A DNA stretch of 41,357 bases from Bradyrhizobium iriomotense (GCF_030160715.1 NZ_BSOW01000056.1:1-41357); one strand, 5' to 3'; positions 27,098 through 35,130 are shown, counted from the first letter of the stretch. Made by a program: numbers and translations. The notes: generated from the sequence alone by a model not told the origin.

Positions 27098-27138
27098 CCA
27101 GCAAACTCAGCTTTACCGGAGCGGCTTGAGGCGCCGGG

Positions 27139-27345
27139 TCAACTAACCCGTAGATTTTCCGTGGACATCTTACCCGACCTCCCGGCTCTCAGCTCGTAGC
27201 TGATGCGCACGCCCTCGGCCAAGGCCGTGTAGCCGGCTTTCTCGACGGCACTAATATGCACGAAGACGTCTGAGCTGCCGTCATCAGGCTGGATAAAGCC
27301 ATAGCCCTTGGTCGCGCTAAACCACTTCACCTTGCCCGTCGCCAA
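27139..27345 (-). CDS. Cold-shock protein, CspA family
   Basis: A complete 68-aa CSD protein. It carries KVKWFSATKGYGFIQPDDG with RNP1 (KGYGFI), RNP2 (VFVHI), and the expected C-terminal LRAGRSGKMSTENLRV. Such proteins bind single-stranded RNA and DNA and act as RNA chaperones in the cytoplasm. It is a stand-alone gene in the accessory patchwork, one of probably several csp paralogues in this organism. Cold induction cannot be judged from sequence. Confidence 0.93.
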   Translation of the reverse strand: MATGKVKWFSATKGYGFIQPDDGSSDVFVHISAVEKAGYTALAEGVRISYELRAGRSGKMSTENLRVS

Positions 27346-27583
27346 AGTCGATCTCTCCGAATCAAAAAAGTATCTCCGGAGCGTAGCCTAACCCATAGGC
27401 TCTGAATGTTCGATTCCGGACATAGGAGCTGGCGCAGCTAACAAGACCGCCGACGGGGTCGCGGGTCAGAACGGAGATGAGGAATCCACCAGCGCCCCCT
27501 TGAGCATCCCCAACTTGTTGATGAACTATTGCTGGAATCGCGTTTTCCCGGCACGTTTGCCGCATACAGGGGGATAAGCTTCA

Positions 27584-27823
27584 ATGGCTATCGGTCCAGA
27601 AGTGCCGAGCGAACGCGAAGCAGCAGTCAAACACCTTTTGCGGCGAGCGGCCAGACGTAGACGCCCAAGTCAGGTTTTTTCAGATGTGCCCCACGGCCGT
27701 GACACGGACGCAAACCGTGAGTTTGCATCGCATCGCGAGCCCAACGGCGCCGTATGGTTTTTCCTCTTTCTGCCCGCATTTGTGATTGCCTACGCGATTT
27801 GTGTGAAGATGGGTGTCCTCTAG
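27584..27823 (+). CDS. Small single-pass membrane protein, hypothetical
   Basis: A 79-aa protein with a basic N-terminal half (HLLRRAARRRRPSQ) and one C-terminal hydrophobic helix (WFFLFLPAFVIAYAICVKMG). A good SD-like AGGGGG lies 10-12 bases upstream of the ATG. No family recognised. It precedes a signal-peptide gene on the same strand by 49 bases. The 27346-27583 gap shows no other gene. Confidence 0.5.
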   Translation: MAIGPEVPSEREAAVKHLLRRAARRRRPSQVFSDVPHGRDTDANREFASHREPNGAVWFFLFLPAFVIAYAICVKMGVL

Positions 27824-27872
27824 ATACCATCCGCCGTTAGTCTAGATTGGGAAGACAAAAGGAAAATGAACC

Positions 27873-28148
27873 ATGAGGACGCTGCCGATTCTCGCCGCCG
27901 CCATACTTGGCTTTTCGGCATCTGCCTTTGCTCAAACAGCGGCGCCCAAGCCGAGCGCAGCGCCCAAACCTGCCAGCAAGCCGCATAAGCAGCCGGCACC
28001 CCCAATGGGCTGCAAGCTCGTAGGAACAGTCAGAGGGACCAAGCTATGGGCTGGCGATTGTGCCGCACCGTCAGAGCTTAGGGGCAGCAGACCCGAAGCC
28101 GAACCCACACCGCCAGCAACACCTGCCGAAGAGCCCGCCAAACAATAG
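27873..28148 (+). CDS. Secreted Pro/Ala-rich small protein
   Basis: A 91-aa protein with a clear Sec signal peptide (MRTLPILAAAILGFSASAFA, cleavage after residue 20). A Pro/Ala/Lys-rich stretch follows, then a short core MGCKLVGTVRGTKLWAGDC with two Cys that could form a disulfide, and a Pro/Glu-rich tail. AAGGAAAA lies upstream of the ATG. Similar short proteins occur in Bradyrhizobium; function unknown. The core is intact and the location is probably the periplasm. Confidence 0.65.
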   Translation: MRTLPILAAAILGFSASAFAQTAAPKPSAAPKPASKPHKQPAPPMGCKLVGTVRGTKLWAGDCAAPSELRGSRPEAEPTPPATPAEEPAKQ

Positions 28149-28217
28149 CGGGCATTCCCTGGCGCAGGAATGGCGCTGAAAACAGCGTTGCCTCCTTCAG
28201 CCTGATCTTTTCCGGCA

Positions 28218-28251
28218 AATCCGAGTTAGGTCGATTGCCCGATCGCATGCG
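28218..28251 (+). repeat. 34-bp interspersed repeat, copy A
   Basis: This segment matches 37733-37766 at 29 of 34 positions (AATCCGAGTTA, CGATTGC and CGCATGCG blocks). It lies at the boundary between the secreted-protein gene and the truncated cyclase. It may be an element end or a recombination scar. Confidence 0.55.
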
Positions 28252-28304
28252 ATGCGACTGAGGCATGCTGTCTGCCTGAGCCAGCGCACGGTTGGCTCGG
28301 CCCC

Positions 28305-28862
28305 TTGAGCCCCTCGAGCTGGGGCCAGAAGCTTGGTATCGAGCACATGCGCAGCAAGATGGTCGGACGGGGGGTGTTGTTGGATATCGCGCGGTGGAAG
28401 GGGGTCGACTGGCTGGAGGACGGCTACGGCATAACCAGCTCTGACCTCAACGATTGTGCGAAGGCTCAGGGAGTGGAAGTTCGTAAGGGCGATTTCGTGA
28501 TCGTCCGCACCGGCCACCAGGAACGGTGCCTTTCACAAGGCAGCTGGGTCGGATACGCCGGCGGGGATTCGCCAGGCTTGGCTTTCGAGACAGCCTACTG
28601 GATCCGGGAAAAGGACATCGCGGCGATCTGCGCCGATACTTGGGGCTGCGAAGTCCGTCCAAACGAGACGACCGAGGCTTATCAGCCTTGGCACTGGGTT
28701 GTGATCCCAGCGATCGGCATCTCGATGGGCGAGATTTTTTACGTGAAGGAACTAGCGGAGGATTGTGCGCGCGACAAGGTCTATGAATTCTTCTTTGTCG
28801 CGCCACCACTGCATCTGCCAGGTGGTGCCGGCTCGCCCGTTAACCCACAGGCTATCAAATAG
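28305..28862 (+). pseudogene. Cyclase-family hydrolase, N-terminally truncated
   Basis: About 175 residues match the C-terminal part of the cyclase family (PF04199; kynurenine-formamidase/isatin-hydrolase fold). Visible pieces are KLGIEHMRSKMVGRGVLLDI, VRKGDFVIVRTG, GLAFETAYWI, DTWGCEVRPNETTEA and NPQAIK. The N-terminal third, including the metal-binding HxTHxD motif, is missing. The first few residues of the open frame (MSPSSWG) are not family-like. It is therefore a truncated, inactive copy. The break lies about 50 bases after repeat copy A. Confidence 0.8.
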
Positions 28863-28903
28863 GCGCGGAGCCATTCAATCTCGCGATCAACAGGGAGCAC
28901 TGC

Positions 28904-29227
28904 ATGGAGTTTCCTGATGAAGTGGCGATCAACGCATCGCCGCAGCAGGTCTATGCGGCACTCAACGACATCGACGTGTCAAAGCGGTGCATTCCAGGGT
29001 GCGAAGAACTTGAACGGCTGTCCGACACCGAACCGGAGGCAAGGGTTGTCCTTAGAGATTCTTGGGCGGTTTCTCGTCGAGGTAAGCGCCGCTACCCGCT
29101 TGATTGCTTTGCCAATATGGACTTCCTTCGTCTCTCATGCGCCTCTTCGATGATGCCAAGAAGCGCTTCCTTCACTCGTCGCGATCTGCGCATTTACGGT
29201 GGCCGCAACAACGAAGTTGTCAGTTAG
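28904..29227 (+). pseudogene. CoxG/SRPBCC-type protein remnant
   Basis: The N-terminus (MEFPDEVAINASPQQVYAAL, then CIPGCEELERLSDTE) matches CoxG-like proteins of the SRPBCC fold, associated with molybdenum CO-dehydrogenase-type enzymes. After about residue 50 the family sequence stops. The rest of the 107-aa frame is unrelated, and a second frame reads LGRFLVEVSAATRLIAL. This suggests an internal deletion and frameshift. No coxMSL genes are nearby. It follows the truncated cyclase by 41 bases. Confidence 0.6.
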
Positions 29228-29593
29228 CTGTGAGATCGAGGAGTTCGAAGACCAGCTCGGCTATATCCTGTTCGTGCGACGAACTAGTCGGATCGCGTTC
29301 AATACCTTCTTTGCGGAAGGCTGAGTATTTCACGCACATTTCGGATTTCACTCGACGCCCGCCCTCGCGCGGTACATTCGCTTGATGGTCTTGCCGCATT
29401 TGGCGCGATCGATCGGACGACGCAGTGTCCCGCCCTCTGATGTCTGGCCGACCGAGGGCGCGCTGCGTTCCCGCACCAATCACTGAACAGTGCACAAAAG
29501 CTGCGCGAAGAAAAGAAAAAACGCGTAACGCGAACGCAACCACAATTTACTCTCGCCGAACCGGCGGAGGGGCCGTACTTGTAGTTAGATAAT
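29228..29593. other. Gap without recognisable genes
   Basis: Frames on both strands here are short and have no protein-family character. Nothing else was seen except the hairpin that begins at 29594. Confidence 0.5.
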
Positions 29594-29648
29594 CGTACGG
29601 AGCGCACCGTCATGGCGCAGTCGGGCTGCGCCTGACGGTGTGCGTACG
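29594..29648. repeat. Long nested inverted repeat (hairpin)
   Basis: The outer arm CGTAC (29594-29598) pairs with GTACG (29644-29648). GCGCACCGTCA (29602-29612) pairs with TGACGGTGTGC (29633-29643) with one G-T pair. GGCGCA (29614-29619) pairs with TGCGCC (29627-29632) around the loop GTCGGGC. It is one long stem with only small bulges, about 100 bases upstream of the epimerase gene. It may be a REP-like palindrome or a structured leader. Confidence 0.75.
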
Positions 29649-29746
29649 CAGGTTGGGTCCGTTTCTTACCTAGCTAGTATGCGTGCCGAAAACGAGCGCT
29701 ATCTGTCAACATAAGGACGCAACTCCAATTCAACTGCCGCGCGATC

Positions 29747-30748
29747 ATGGATCTCAAGCAATTCTATCATAGGCGAAAAGTCCTTGTTACCGGCGCCGGC
29801 GGATTCATAGGAAGTCATCTCACGGAAGCTCTCGCGCGCGCGGGCGCTCACGTGACGGCCATGATCCGGTACTCTTCGTCTCCGGCATGGGGAAATCTTG
29901 AGCATCTGCCGCTTGATCTGAAGAATTCGATCAAGGTGATCGCCGGAAATATCGAAGATCCGGAGTTCGTCATTCAGGCAGTACGCGACCAGAATATTGT
30001 CTTTCATCTGGCCGCTTTGGTTGCTGTTCCGTATTCCTATGTCGCCCAGCGAAACTACGTCCGCACGAATATTGAAGGTACGCTCAACGTCCTCGAAGCT
30101 GCGCGGCGCCCAGGCGTATCCCGCGTCGTGCACACATCGACCTCCGAGGTCTACGGAACCGCAATCACCGACAGGATTGATGAAAGTCATCCGCTCCAGG
30201 GACAGTCACCTTTTTCCGCGTCCAAGATCGGCGCCGACAAAATAGCGGAGAGCTACTTCCGGTCGTTCTCGACGCCGGTTGTGACCGTCCGGCCGTTCAA
30301 CACGTTCGGCCCGCGGCAATCGGCTCGCGCCTTTATTCCCACGATCATTTCCCAGGCGGCAACACGCGAGGTAATCGAGCTCGGCGCTCTGGATACATTG
30401 CGCGACATGACCTTTGTGGGGGATACGGTCTCCGGCTTCCTTGCGGCGGGCGCGACGTCCGGGATCGAAGGCGAAACCATCAACCTCGGTACAGGCAAGG
30501 CATTTCTCGTCAGCCACTTCGCCCATCGAATACTGTCCTTGATGAAGGTGAAGAAGAGAATCGCTCGAGATCCAGAGCGCATTCGACCTGCAACCAGCGA
30601 AGTTTTCCGGCTTGTTTCAAACAATGAAAAAGCCTGGCGCTTGCTGCGTTGGATGCCGGAAACCTCGATCGACGAGGGGCTGAGGCTCACCATCAGCTTT
30701 GTCGAAGCCAACATCGCCTCATATCGTGCCAACGATTACAATATTTAA
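29747..30748 (+). CDS. NAD-dependent epimerase/dehydratase (extended SDR), Tyr-to-Phe variant
   Basis: A 333-aa extended SDR of the nucleotide-sugar 4,6-dehydratase/epimerase type. The NAD-binding motif GAGGFIGSH is at 16-24. HTSTSEVYGT provides the active-site Ser/Thr, and VTVRPFNTFGPRQS is the substrate segment. The catalytic YxxxK motif reads F156-S-A-S-K160: the codon is TTT where Tyr is expected. The rest is undamaged and full length, so this is a point change rather than decay. Catalysis should be strongly impaired unless another residue substitutes. It stands alone; a surface-polysaccharide role is inferred from the family. Confidence 0.85.
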   Translation: MDLKQFYHRRKVLVTGAGGFIGSHLTEALARAGAHVTAMIRYSSSPAWGNLEHLPLDLKNSIKVIAGNIEDPEFVIQAVRDQNIVFHLAALVAVPYSYVAQRNYVRTNIEGTLNVLEAARRPGVSRVVHTSTSEVYGTAITDRIDESHPLQGQSPFSASKIGADKIAESYFRSFSTPVVTVRPFNTFGPRQSARAFIPTIISQAATREVIELGALDTLRDMTFVGDTVSGFLAAGATSGIEGETINLGTGKAFLVSHFAHRILSLMKVKKRIARDPERIRPATSEVFRLVSNNEKAWRLLRWMPETSIDEGLRLTISFVEANIASYRANDYNI

Positions 30749-31023
30749 CGAAGGTCGGTCTGCAACCGACGTGCGCATACACTGATTGGAAATATGCGGT
30801 CTCCCATGCCGCGGCCGGGCGCGGCGATGGAGGCCGACCGGCACACCTGCTACAGGCACTCAGGTCAGAAAAACTCCCAATCCAAGTCTGTGCGCGTCGG
30901 AATGCGCTCTGGGCGGTGAGGATGAGAGACTAATCATGCCACCGCTTCGCAAGCGCCTGAGCGATACATAGGCGACCGGAGTCCACAACCCTTGCTTGAT
31001 CAGGAGCCCCCATTGCAATCTTC
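30749..31023. other. Gap without recognisable genes
   Basis: No frame between the epimerase gene and 31023 shows family-like protein sequence on either strand, and no RNA gene was recognised. Confidence 0.5.
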
Positions 31024-31046
31024 TAGCGTTTTGATTAAAAGCGCTA
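31024..31046. promoter_or_regulatory. Imperfect palindrome upstream of a small gene
   Basis: A 23-base near-palindrome with TAGCG and CGCTA arms and T/A-rich flanks lies 19 bases upstream of the ATG at 31066. Its placement suits an operator overlapping a promoter. No regulator is identified. Confidence 0.35.
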
Positions 31047-31065
31047 AATTCGGGAGATTTCGGAA

Positions 31066-31275
31066 ATGAACGACAACAGTTCATCAGCAATACGTGAGTT
31101 GCAAAACCTTCGGCTCATGCAGGCATTTCTCCGGATCCACGACCAAACGCATCGGCTAGCACTGCTGCAGGTGGTCGAAGCACTTGCCGGCCCGGCCCTC
31201 GACCAGCGTTCTCACGGCAGTTTGGGCCCGCAAGACGTACCGTCTCCGGCGACATTTCCGGAGAATCCGGCTTAA
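31066..31275 (+). CDS. Small helical protein, possible regulator C-terminus
   Basis: A 69-aa frame with GGGAG 8-10 bases upstream of its ATG. The segment LQNLRLMQAFLRIHDQTHRLA and LLQVVEALA resembles the C-terminal helix of short XRE-type regulators in Bradyrhizobium, which end in similar LRAFRRL...LVEAL patterns. No HTH is present, so it is either a separate small protein or a remnant. Confidence is limited. Confidence 0.4.
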   Translation: MNDNSSSAIRELQNLRLMQAFLRIHDQTHRLALLQVVEALAGPALDQRSHGSLGPQDVPSPATFPENPA

Positions 31276-31531
31276 GTGGTCGGGATCGTCCGATCGTTTC
31301 TGCAACCCTGGTCTCCGACCGCTTGGGTCCGACAACGCGATTCAAGCGCCTCTCGCCTCGTTCGCATGCGGACGCACCCGCTGCCTCTGGCGCGGAGGGC
31401 CCTGGTATCCAAGTGCAGCTCAAGCGCCCCTCGCTTTTGCTAACGCGTTAAGACCATCGTCAGGCAGGCGTCTGCGAAGCGTGTGCCCCTGACCATGTTT
31501 GGCAGATCTCTCTGGAGGAGGACTGACGATC
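31276..31531. other. Gap without recognisable genes
   Basis: Only random-looking frames are present. The next structured element is the hairpin at 31532. Confidence 0.45.
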
Positions 31532-31572
31532 GCGAGGCCCGATTTGGATTTACCTCCGTTTGAGGGCCTCGC
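31532..31572. terminator. Perfect 9-bp hairpin, terminator-like
   Basis: GCGAGGCCC (31532-31540) pairs perfectly with GGGCCTCGC (31564-31572) across a 23-base loop, followed by TGTTATT. It may end transcription from the left or be an isolated palindrome. Confidence 0.45.
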
Positions 31573-31731
31573 TGTTATTCGAATTAACCTATATTAACGA
31601 ACCCTCCCCCCTCGTTTGGGAACGTTCACGCTTATCCTTCCGTTGAGAGTTGTCACCGAGGTCTTCCGGCTATCGGTGATGAGAGAACGCAACGTCGCGC
31701 TCCCGCCATTTCTTGAAGAGACAGCAGCATC

Positions 31732-31933
31732 ATGTTGAGGCGGCGTCGCTTTACCCAAACCAAAACCCTCGAGGAACGGCTCACCGAAGAAGCCAAGCGC
31801 CTGCGCGAGCAGGCAAAGGCTCTTGCCGCAGGGAGCCTTGCGCGAGGCCACGCTCAGGAAAGCTCGCCAGGCTGAGACCGGGTCGCGCGTCAGCGAATGG
31901 CTGCGGTCCCCTGGACTACGGCCACCGGAGTGA
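31732..31933 (+). pseudogene. Small conserved-looking protein with one frameshift
   Basis: The start reads MLRRRRFTQTKTLEERLTEE then AKRLREQAKA. The expected continuation, QGALREATLRKARQAETGSR then VSEWLRSPGLRPPE, lies in another frame and ends at the TGA at 31931-31933. The two parts join near AAGGCTCTTGCCG, where one extra base breaks the frame. Together they make about 66 residues, the size of a small Bradyrhizobium protein I remember. A sequencing error or a genuine frameshift are both possible. Confidence 0.6.
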
Positions 31934-32160
31934 GGTTGAACCGCCGCGCCAAGCTCCGTTCCGACATTTCTAGCGACCGGCGAACGGATTGCAGGCCAAC
32001 GACCCAGGGGTGATGCCATCATCGACGATGATCGTGTGGGCGTCGGTAGCTGAGAAGACCGCTGCGCGCTTCCCCATGCATTTAGGACAGCGTCGATCGA
32101 AGCACACAGCATCAACTTTTCACGAAAGCCGAGCGGCACATTTCATGTTGTGCGCCGGAT

Positions 32161-32613
32161 TCATCGCGCCGTCCCTTTATCGAGGTCACATCTTATGTCG
32201 TCAGCAACTGCGTGAATGACCATCAGCGGGTCCGTATCCTCTGCGTCTATCATCCGTACGTATTCATCGACCTCAGCAAGCCAGAGCCTCCTGACTTGAT
32301 CCATCTTCTTCTGAGTCCGCTCGCTGAGCCGGTTGTGCGCAATCTCATTACGCAAAGCGTTGAGGGCAAGCACAAGTGTCCAGACCGGATGATTGTCCCT
32401 GTTAAAAGCGAACGCGCGAGCGAGATTGACCTTTTGGGCGAAGGTGAAGCGACCGTTCCAAATGTGATCAAGGTGGAAGCAGATCGAAGATATCAGGTTG
32501 TCTAGGATACGCTCGATAAGCAGATACCCTTTCAGAACGACCGGCACGAGCGGATCGAGTTCGTCCATCAGTTCTTCAAACTCCTTTTCGTACGGATTCC
32601 GTTCGTGCGTCAT
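32161..32613 (-). CDS. HEPN-domain-like protein with R-x4-H motif
   Basis: A 150-aa all-helical protein. The segment NALRNEIAHNRLSERTQKKM contains R88-N-E-I-A-H93, the R-x4-H motif of HEPN ribonucleases, in the right helical context. The start at 32613 (MTHERNPYEKEF) is preferred to a longer frame to 32667. HEPN proteins act as toxins, abortive-infection factors or RNA-processing enzymes, often with an MNT or other antitoxin partner. No such partner is adjacent, so it may be solitary. Function is inferred from the motif alone. Confidence 0.6.
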   Translation of the reverse strand: MTHERNPYEKEFEELMDELDPLVPVVLKGYLLIERILDNLISSICFHLDHIWNGRFTFAQKVNLARAFAFNRDNHPVWTLVLALNALRNEIAHNRLSERTQKKMDQVRRLWLAEVDEYVRMIDAEDTDPLMVIHAVADDIRCDLDKGTAR

Positions 32614-33241
32614 TTCAATCGTCCTCGATGGGCGCGTGTCGTAATTTGCTCGAGCGGTTCCCTTCATTTATCGACGGAAGTCGGAATATTTCCTGAAACG
32701 AGCGGCACGCAATAGTCGGGCCGCACTCCTACAGCCCAATTCGCAGAAAAACGACTCGGGGGACCTGAAACGAAATAGCGTGGCGCAGGTGTCCTTGGCG
32801 TGAACGATAAGATGCGCCGTTCTAGTCTTGGTACGGGCGGCCATTGCGGTTTCACGCAGAGCCGCCATTTTTTACTCTTTCGCTAATGCTTGAGCATCAT
32901 GATCGCAAGCGCAGCGCGGTGCCCCTACGACCTGCCGTGTGTTCAAGTCGGTTTGTTTCGAAACGCGTCAGTGCGCCCTCGATATCGCGAAGAATCAGGC
33001 GCGCTGCTCGCGTCTTGATCCATAGATGCGCTTCTCCGGAAGTGTGAGCTCCACGTCTTTCTCAACGACAATATGCGTGACTCGCTGCCCTGGCTGCCTG
33101 AAGCGAGCAGGCCATTGTATAGAGATGATCTTGGTATACAGGAAGCCACGATGTGCGGACTCGATGCATGCAAGCTGACGACGATCCACGGTGAAAGCAT
33201 CGATCTTCATCTTGCTGACCATATCTAGCGCTAGCCTTCCG
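32614..33241. other. Gap without confident genes
   Basis: Several short minus-strand frames exist here but none has recognisable domains or supported starts. It may contain decayed coding sequence. No RNA or IS end was recognised. Confidence 0.4.
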
Positions 33242-33265
33242 GCTGTCCAGCGGCGGGTGAGCCCC

Positions 33266-33683
33266 TTAGGCGATTGATGATCTGGATTCCTTGGAAATAC
33301 GCTCATTGTCGGTGGCAACAACGCACTCGTTAGCGACGGCGACGGCGGCGATGATCATATCGAGCCCGCTAGCGTGGTTGGCCGGCGGCCTTCCCCTCCG
33401 CCATCAACCCTGCCCAGACAAGGCCCGCCTTTTCGTCGAACGGCAAGATGCGGTCTGCGAACAAAGCCTGAGGCCCCTCCGGACCTGAGAACCAGGCGTC
33501 AAGCGCTGCTCGCTTTTTGCCGTTCGGTTTTTCCAGGATGTCACGATAAATTTCTGCGAGCGTAAGAGAAGCGATAAACAGATTCTTGTCGCGCTGGGCC
33601 GCCATCCAAGCAAGCAGTGACTCTGCTGGCTTCCGCTTGACGATGTTGCTGATGATGTTTGTGTCGAGGAGATAGCGGGTCAC
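33266..33683 (-). pseudogene. VapC-like PIN-domain toxin, frameshifted
   Basis: The frame starts with GTG at 33683 (MTRYLLDTNIISNIVKRKPA), giving the PIN Asp at residue 7, then ASLTLAEIYRDI with the second acidic residue. After GQPR a TAG interrupts. The expected continuation, SGLDMIIAAVAVANECVVAT DNER (residues split here), follows if one extra T near 33369 is ignored. A second shift near the C-terminus also breaks the end. VapC toxins cleave RNA; this copy should be inactive unless the frameshift is an error. It overlaps the antitoxin by 4 bases (GTGA). Confidence 0.75.
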
Positions 33684-33982
33684 AGATCAACCTTGCGCAC
33701 ATCTTCACGTGGACGCGTCAGGTCGAGATCGGCGCCGACGAGCGGCGAGCGACGCAACGCTGTCAGGATGCCACCGGGCTTGGACGGCTCGTCAGAAACG
33801 GCTTGTTGCAACGTGCGCCGGAGTTGCCCAGTTTCTTGACCTTCGGTCAGCTTGCGAGCAAGCATTCTGATGAGGTCCCGATCAGTCTCGAGGGATTGAA
33901 GCTCGAACCGGACGATGCCTCGTTCGGTCATCCGAGATCGATAATTTGCGATCGCCCTTTTCTGCGCGTTATTGCTCACCAT
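33680..33982 (-). CDS. VapB-like antitoxin of the PIN toxin
   Basis: A 100-aa protein, intact, immediately upstream of and overlapping the vapC remnant. It begins MVSNNAQKRAIANYRSRMTE and carries RFELQSLETDRDLIRMLARKL, then KPGGILTALRRSPLVGADLD near the C-terminus, a pattern I recall for antitoxins paired with such PIN toxins. Antitoxins bind the toxin and their own promoter. A palindrome at 34001-34014 lies 19 bases upstream of its start. It is now likely an orphan antitoxin. Confidence 0.7.
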   Translation of the reverse strand: MVSNNAQKRAIANYRSRMTERGIVRFELQSLETDRDLIRMLARKLTEGQETGQLRRTLQQAVSDEPSKPGGILTALRRSPLVGADLDLTRPREDVRKVDL

Positions 33983-34000
33983 ATGTCTCCGTGCTTTATC

Positions 34001-34014
34001 CGGTTATATAGCCG
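34001..34014. promoter_or_regulatory. Palindrome upstream of vapB, candidate operator
   Basis: CGGTTATATAGCCG is a near-perfect palindrome (12 of 14 positions), 19 bases from the antitoxin start. Position and symmetry fit an autoregulatory antitoxin operator; binding is inferred. Confidence 0.45.
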
Positions 34015-34308
34015 AACCTCCATTTGACTGAGAGGTTTCCGGTCTACCTATCAAATCGCCACGGGCGTCGGTCGGAAAAAGGAGCGGTGGGCGTAGCCAA
34101 GATCAGGGAAAAGGCAGCTTGGAGCGGCGATCATGGAAATATTTTTCGTGCGCCTGACCTAGCGCAGTCCCGCCCTAATGCGCTCTGCCTCTCGGATTAC
34201 CGCCCAGTTTCGGCACATCACATTGATATAACTTGCATTTTCTACTTGCTTCATGAGTAACTTGCCATTTTTGTCACGAAGCGATCCGCGCAACGGCAAG
34301 GACGCGGC

Positions 34309-34470
34309 AATGGCGCGATCGAGAGAACAACAGCCGAGAAGCTCCGCGTGGTCGCCGAGGCGGCGCCCGAGGTCGCGGTTGTATCCATCGCGTCGAAGCC
34401 CGATCCCCGTCTTGTCCACCTCGTTCGGCTGCTCGCCCGCCAACCCGCTCGCGATTTTGTACCAAGGTGA
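34309..34470 (+). pseudogene. Remnant of a recombinase-associated hypothetical gene
   Basis: One frame without a start codon reads TTAEKLRVVAEAAPEVAVVS, then SKPDPRLVHLVRLLARQPAR, ending at a TGA at 34468. I recall this C-terminal pattern from a short protein encoded just before a serine recombinase in Bradyrhizobium, and here too a serine recombinase remnant follows 46 bases later. The N-terminal part is missing or in another frame. Function unknown. Confidence 0.4.
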
Positions 34471-34516
34471 AACGGACAGCCGGAAGGGTGACCGTCTCCC
34501 GGACAAAGGAGGCGTC

Positions 34517-34684
34517 ATGAAAGTCGCGCTTTACGCTCGCTGCTCCTCCGACAATCAGTGAGACCCCTCGATCGAGGATGAGTTGCGGCTCTGCCGCCTC
34601 CACGCTGAGAAGCAAGGGTGGATTGTCGTCGACAGCTATACGGAGACAAAACTTTTGCGGCCATTTCGGCCGTCGAAGGGTTGA
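34517..34684 (+). pseudogene. Serine recombinase (resolvase/invertase) N-terminal remnant
   Basis: MKVALYARCSSDNQ is the start of a large serine recombinase with the catalytic Ser in ARCSSDNQ, and a strong GGAGG precedes the ATG. A TGA stop follows at codon 15 where Arg is usual. Beyond it the frame continues DPSIEDELRLCRLHAEKQGW and IVVDSYT before ending at a TGA at 34682. The rest of the catalytic domain and the DNA-binding domain are gone. It is a dead mobile-element gene, possibly linked to past excision or integration of the island. Confidence 0.75.
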
Positions 34685-34800
34685 AGCTCGGCAAAGCCTC
34701 TCTGGAACGCCTATCGGCCCTCCAGAAAACAGAACCTGACGTCCGCTCAAAAGCGGGCTGAGGTTTTGAGGGCATAGGTCCAGCCCAAAGATCGCTAACG

Positions 34801-35130
34801 GTGTTGAGCGGTTACGACGTCTTTGACGATCCCTACTGCTACAAAGGCACTGCCTTCTCAAAGAATCGAGCCCGCATCAGCGACGCGAAGACCCTCGACA
34901 GCTTCGAGCTAGAGACTTTGAGATCGCTAGACCCCCTCCCTGCTGGCAGTTTTACGCCAGCGCACTACGGAGGCATCCACCGTCATCTCTTTTACACCTG
35001 GGTCGGCAAGTACCGTACCGCCGAATATTCAAGGGCGGAAATCCGTTCGCGTATCCCGAGCACATATCCTCTCATATGGATCGGGTTGTTCGGGAAGCTC
35101 GCGCTGCCGGGTATGGCCCCCGGCTCAAGT
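34801..35130 (+). pseudogene. Fic-domain protein, N-terminal remnant
   Basis: Starting with GTG, the frame reads YDVFDDPYCYKGTAFSKNRA and SFTPAHYGGIHRHLFYTWVG with KYRT, the N-terminal half of a Fic/AMP-transferase domain. The family then continues in a different frame (KGGNPFAYPEHISSHMDRVV). The catalytic HPFxxGNG loop is absent. The original frame runs on in-frame into the AHL-synthase remnant, creating an artificial 361-residue open frame that should not be read as a real fusion protein. Confidence 0.7.

Noticed and set aside
31594..32139. 181-residue minus-strand open frame
   Set aside because: It lies opposite the small frameshifted gene at 31732-31933, has no domain-like sequence and is best read as a shadow.
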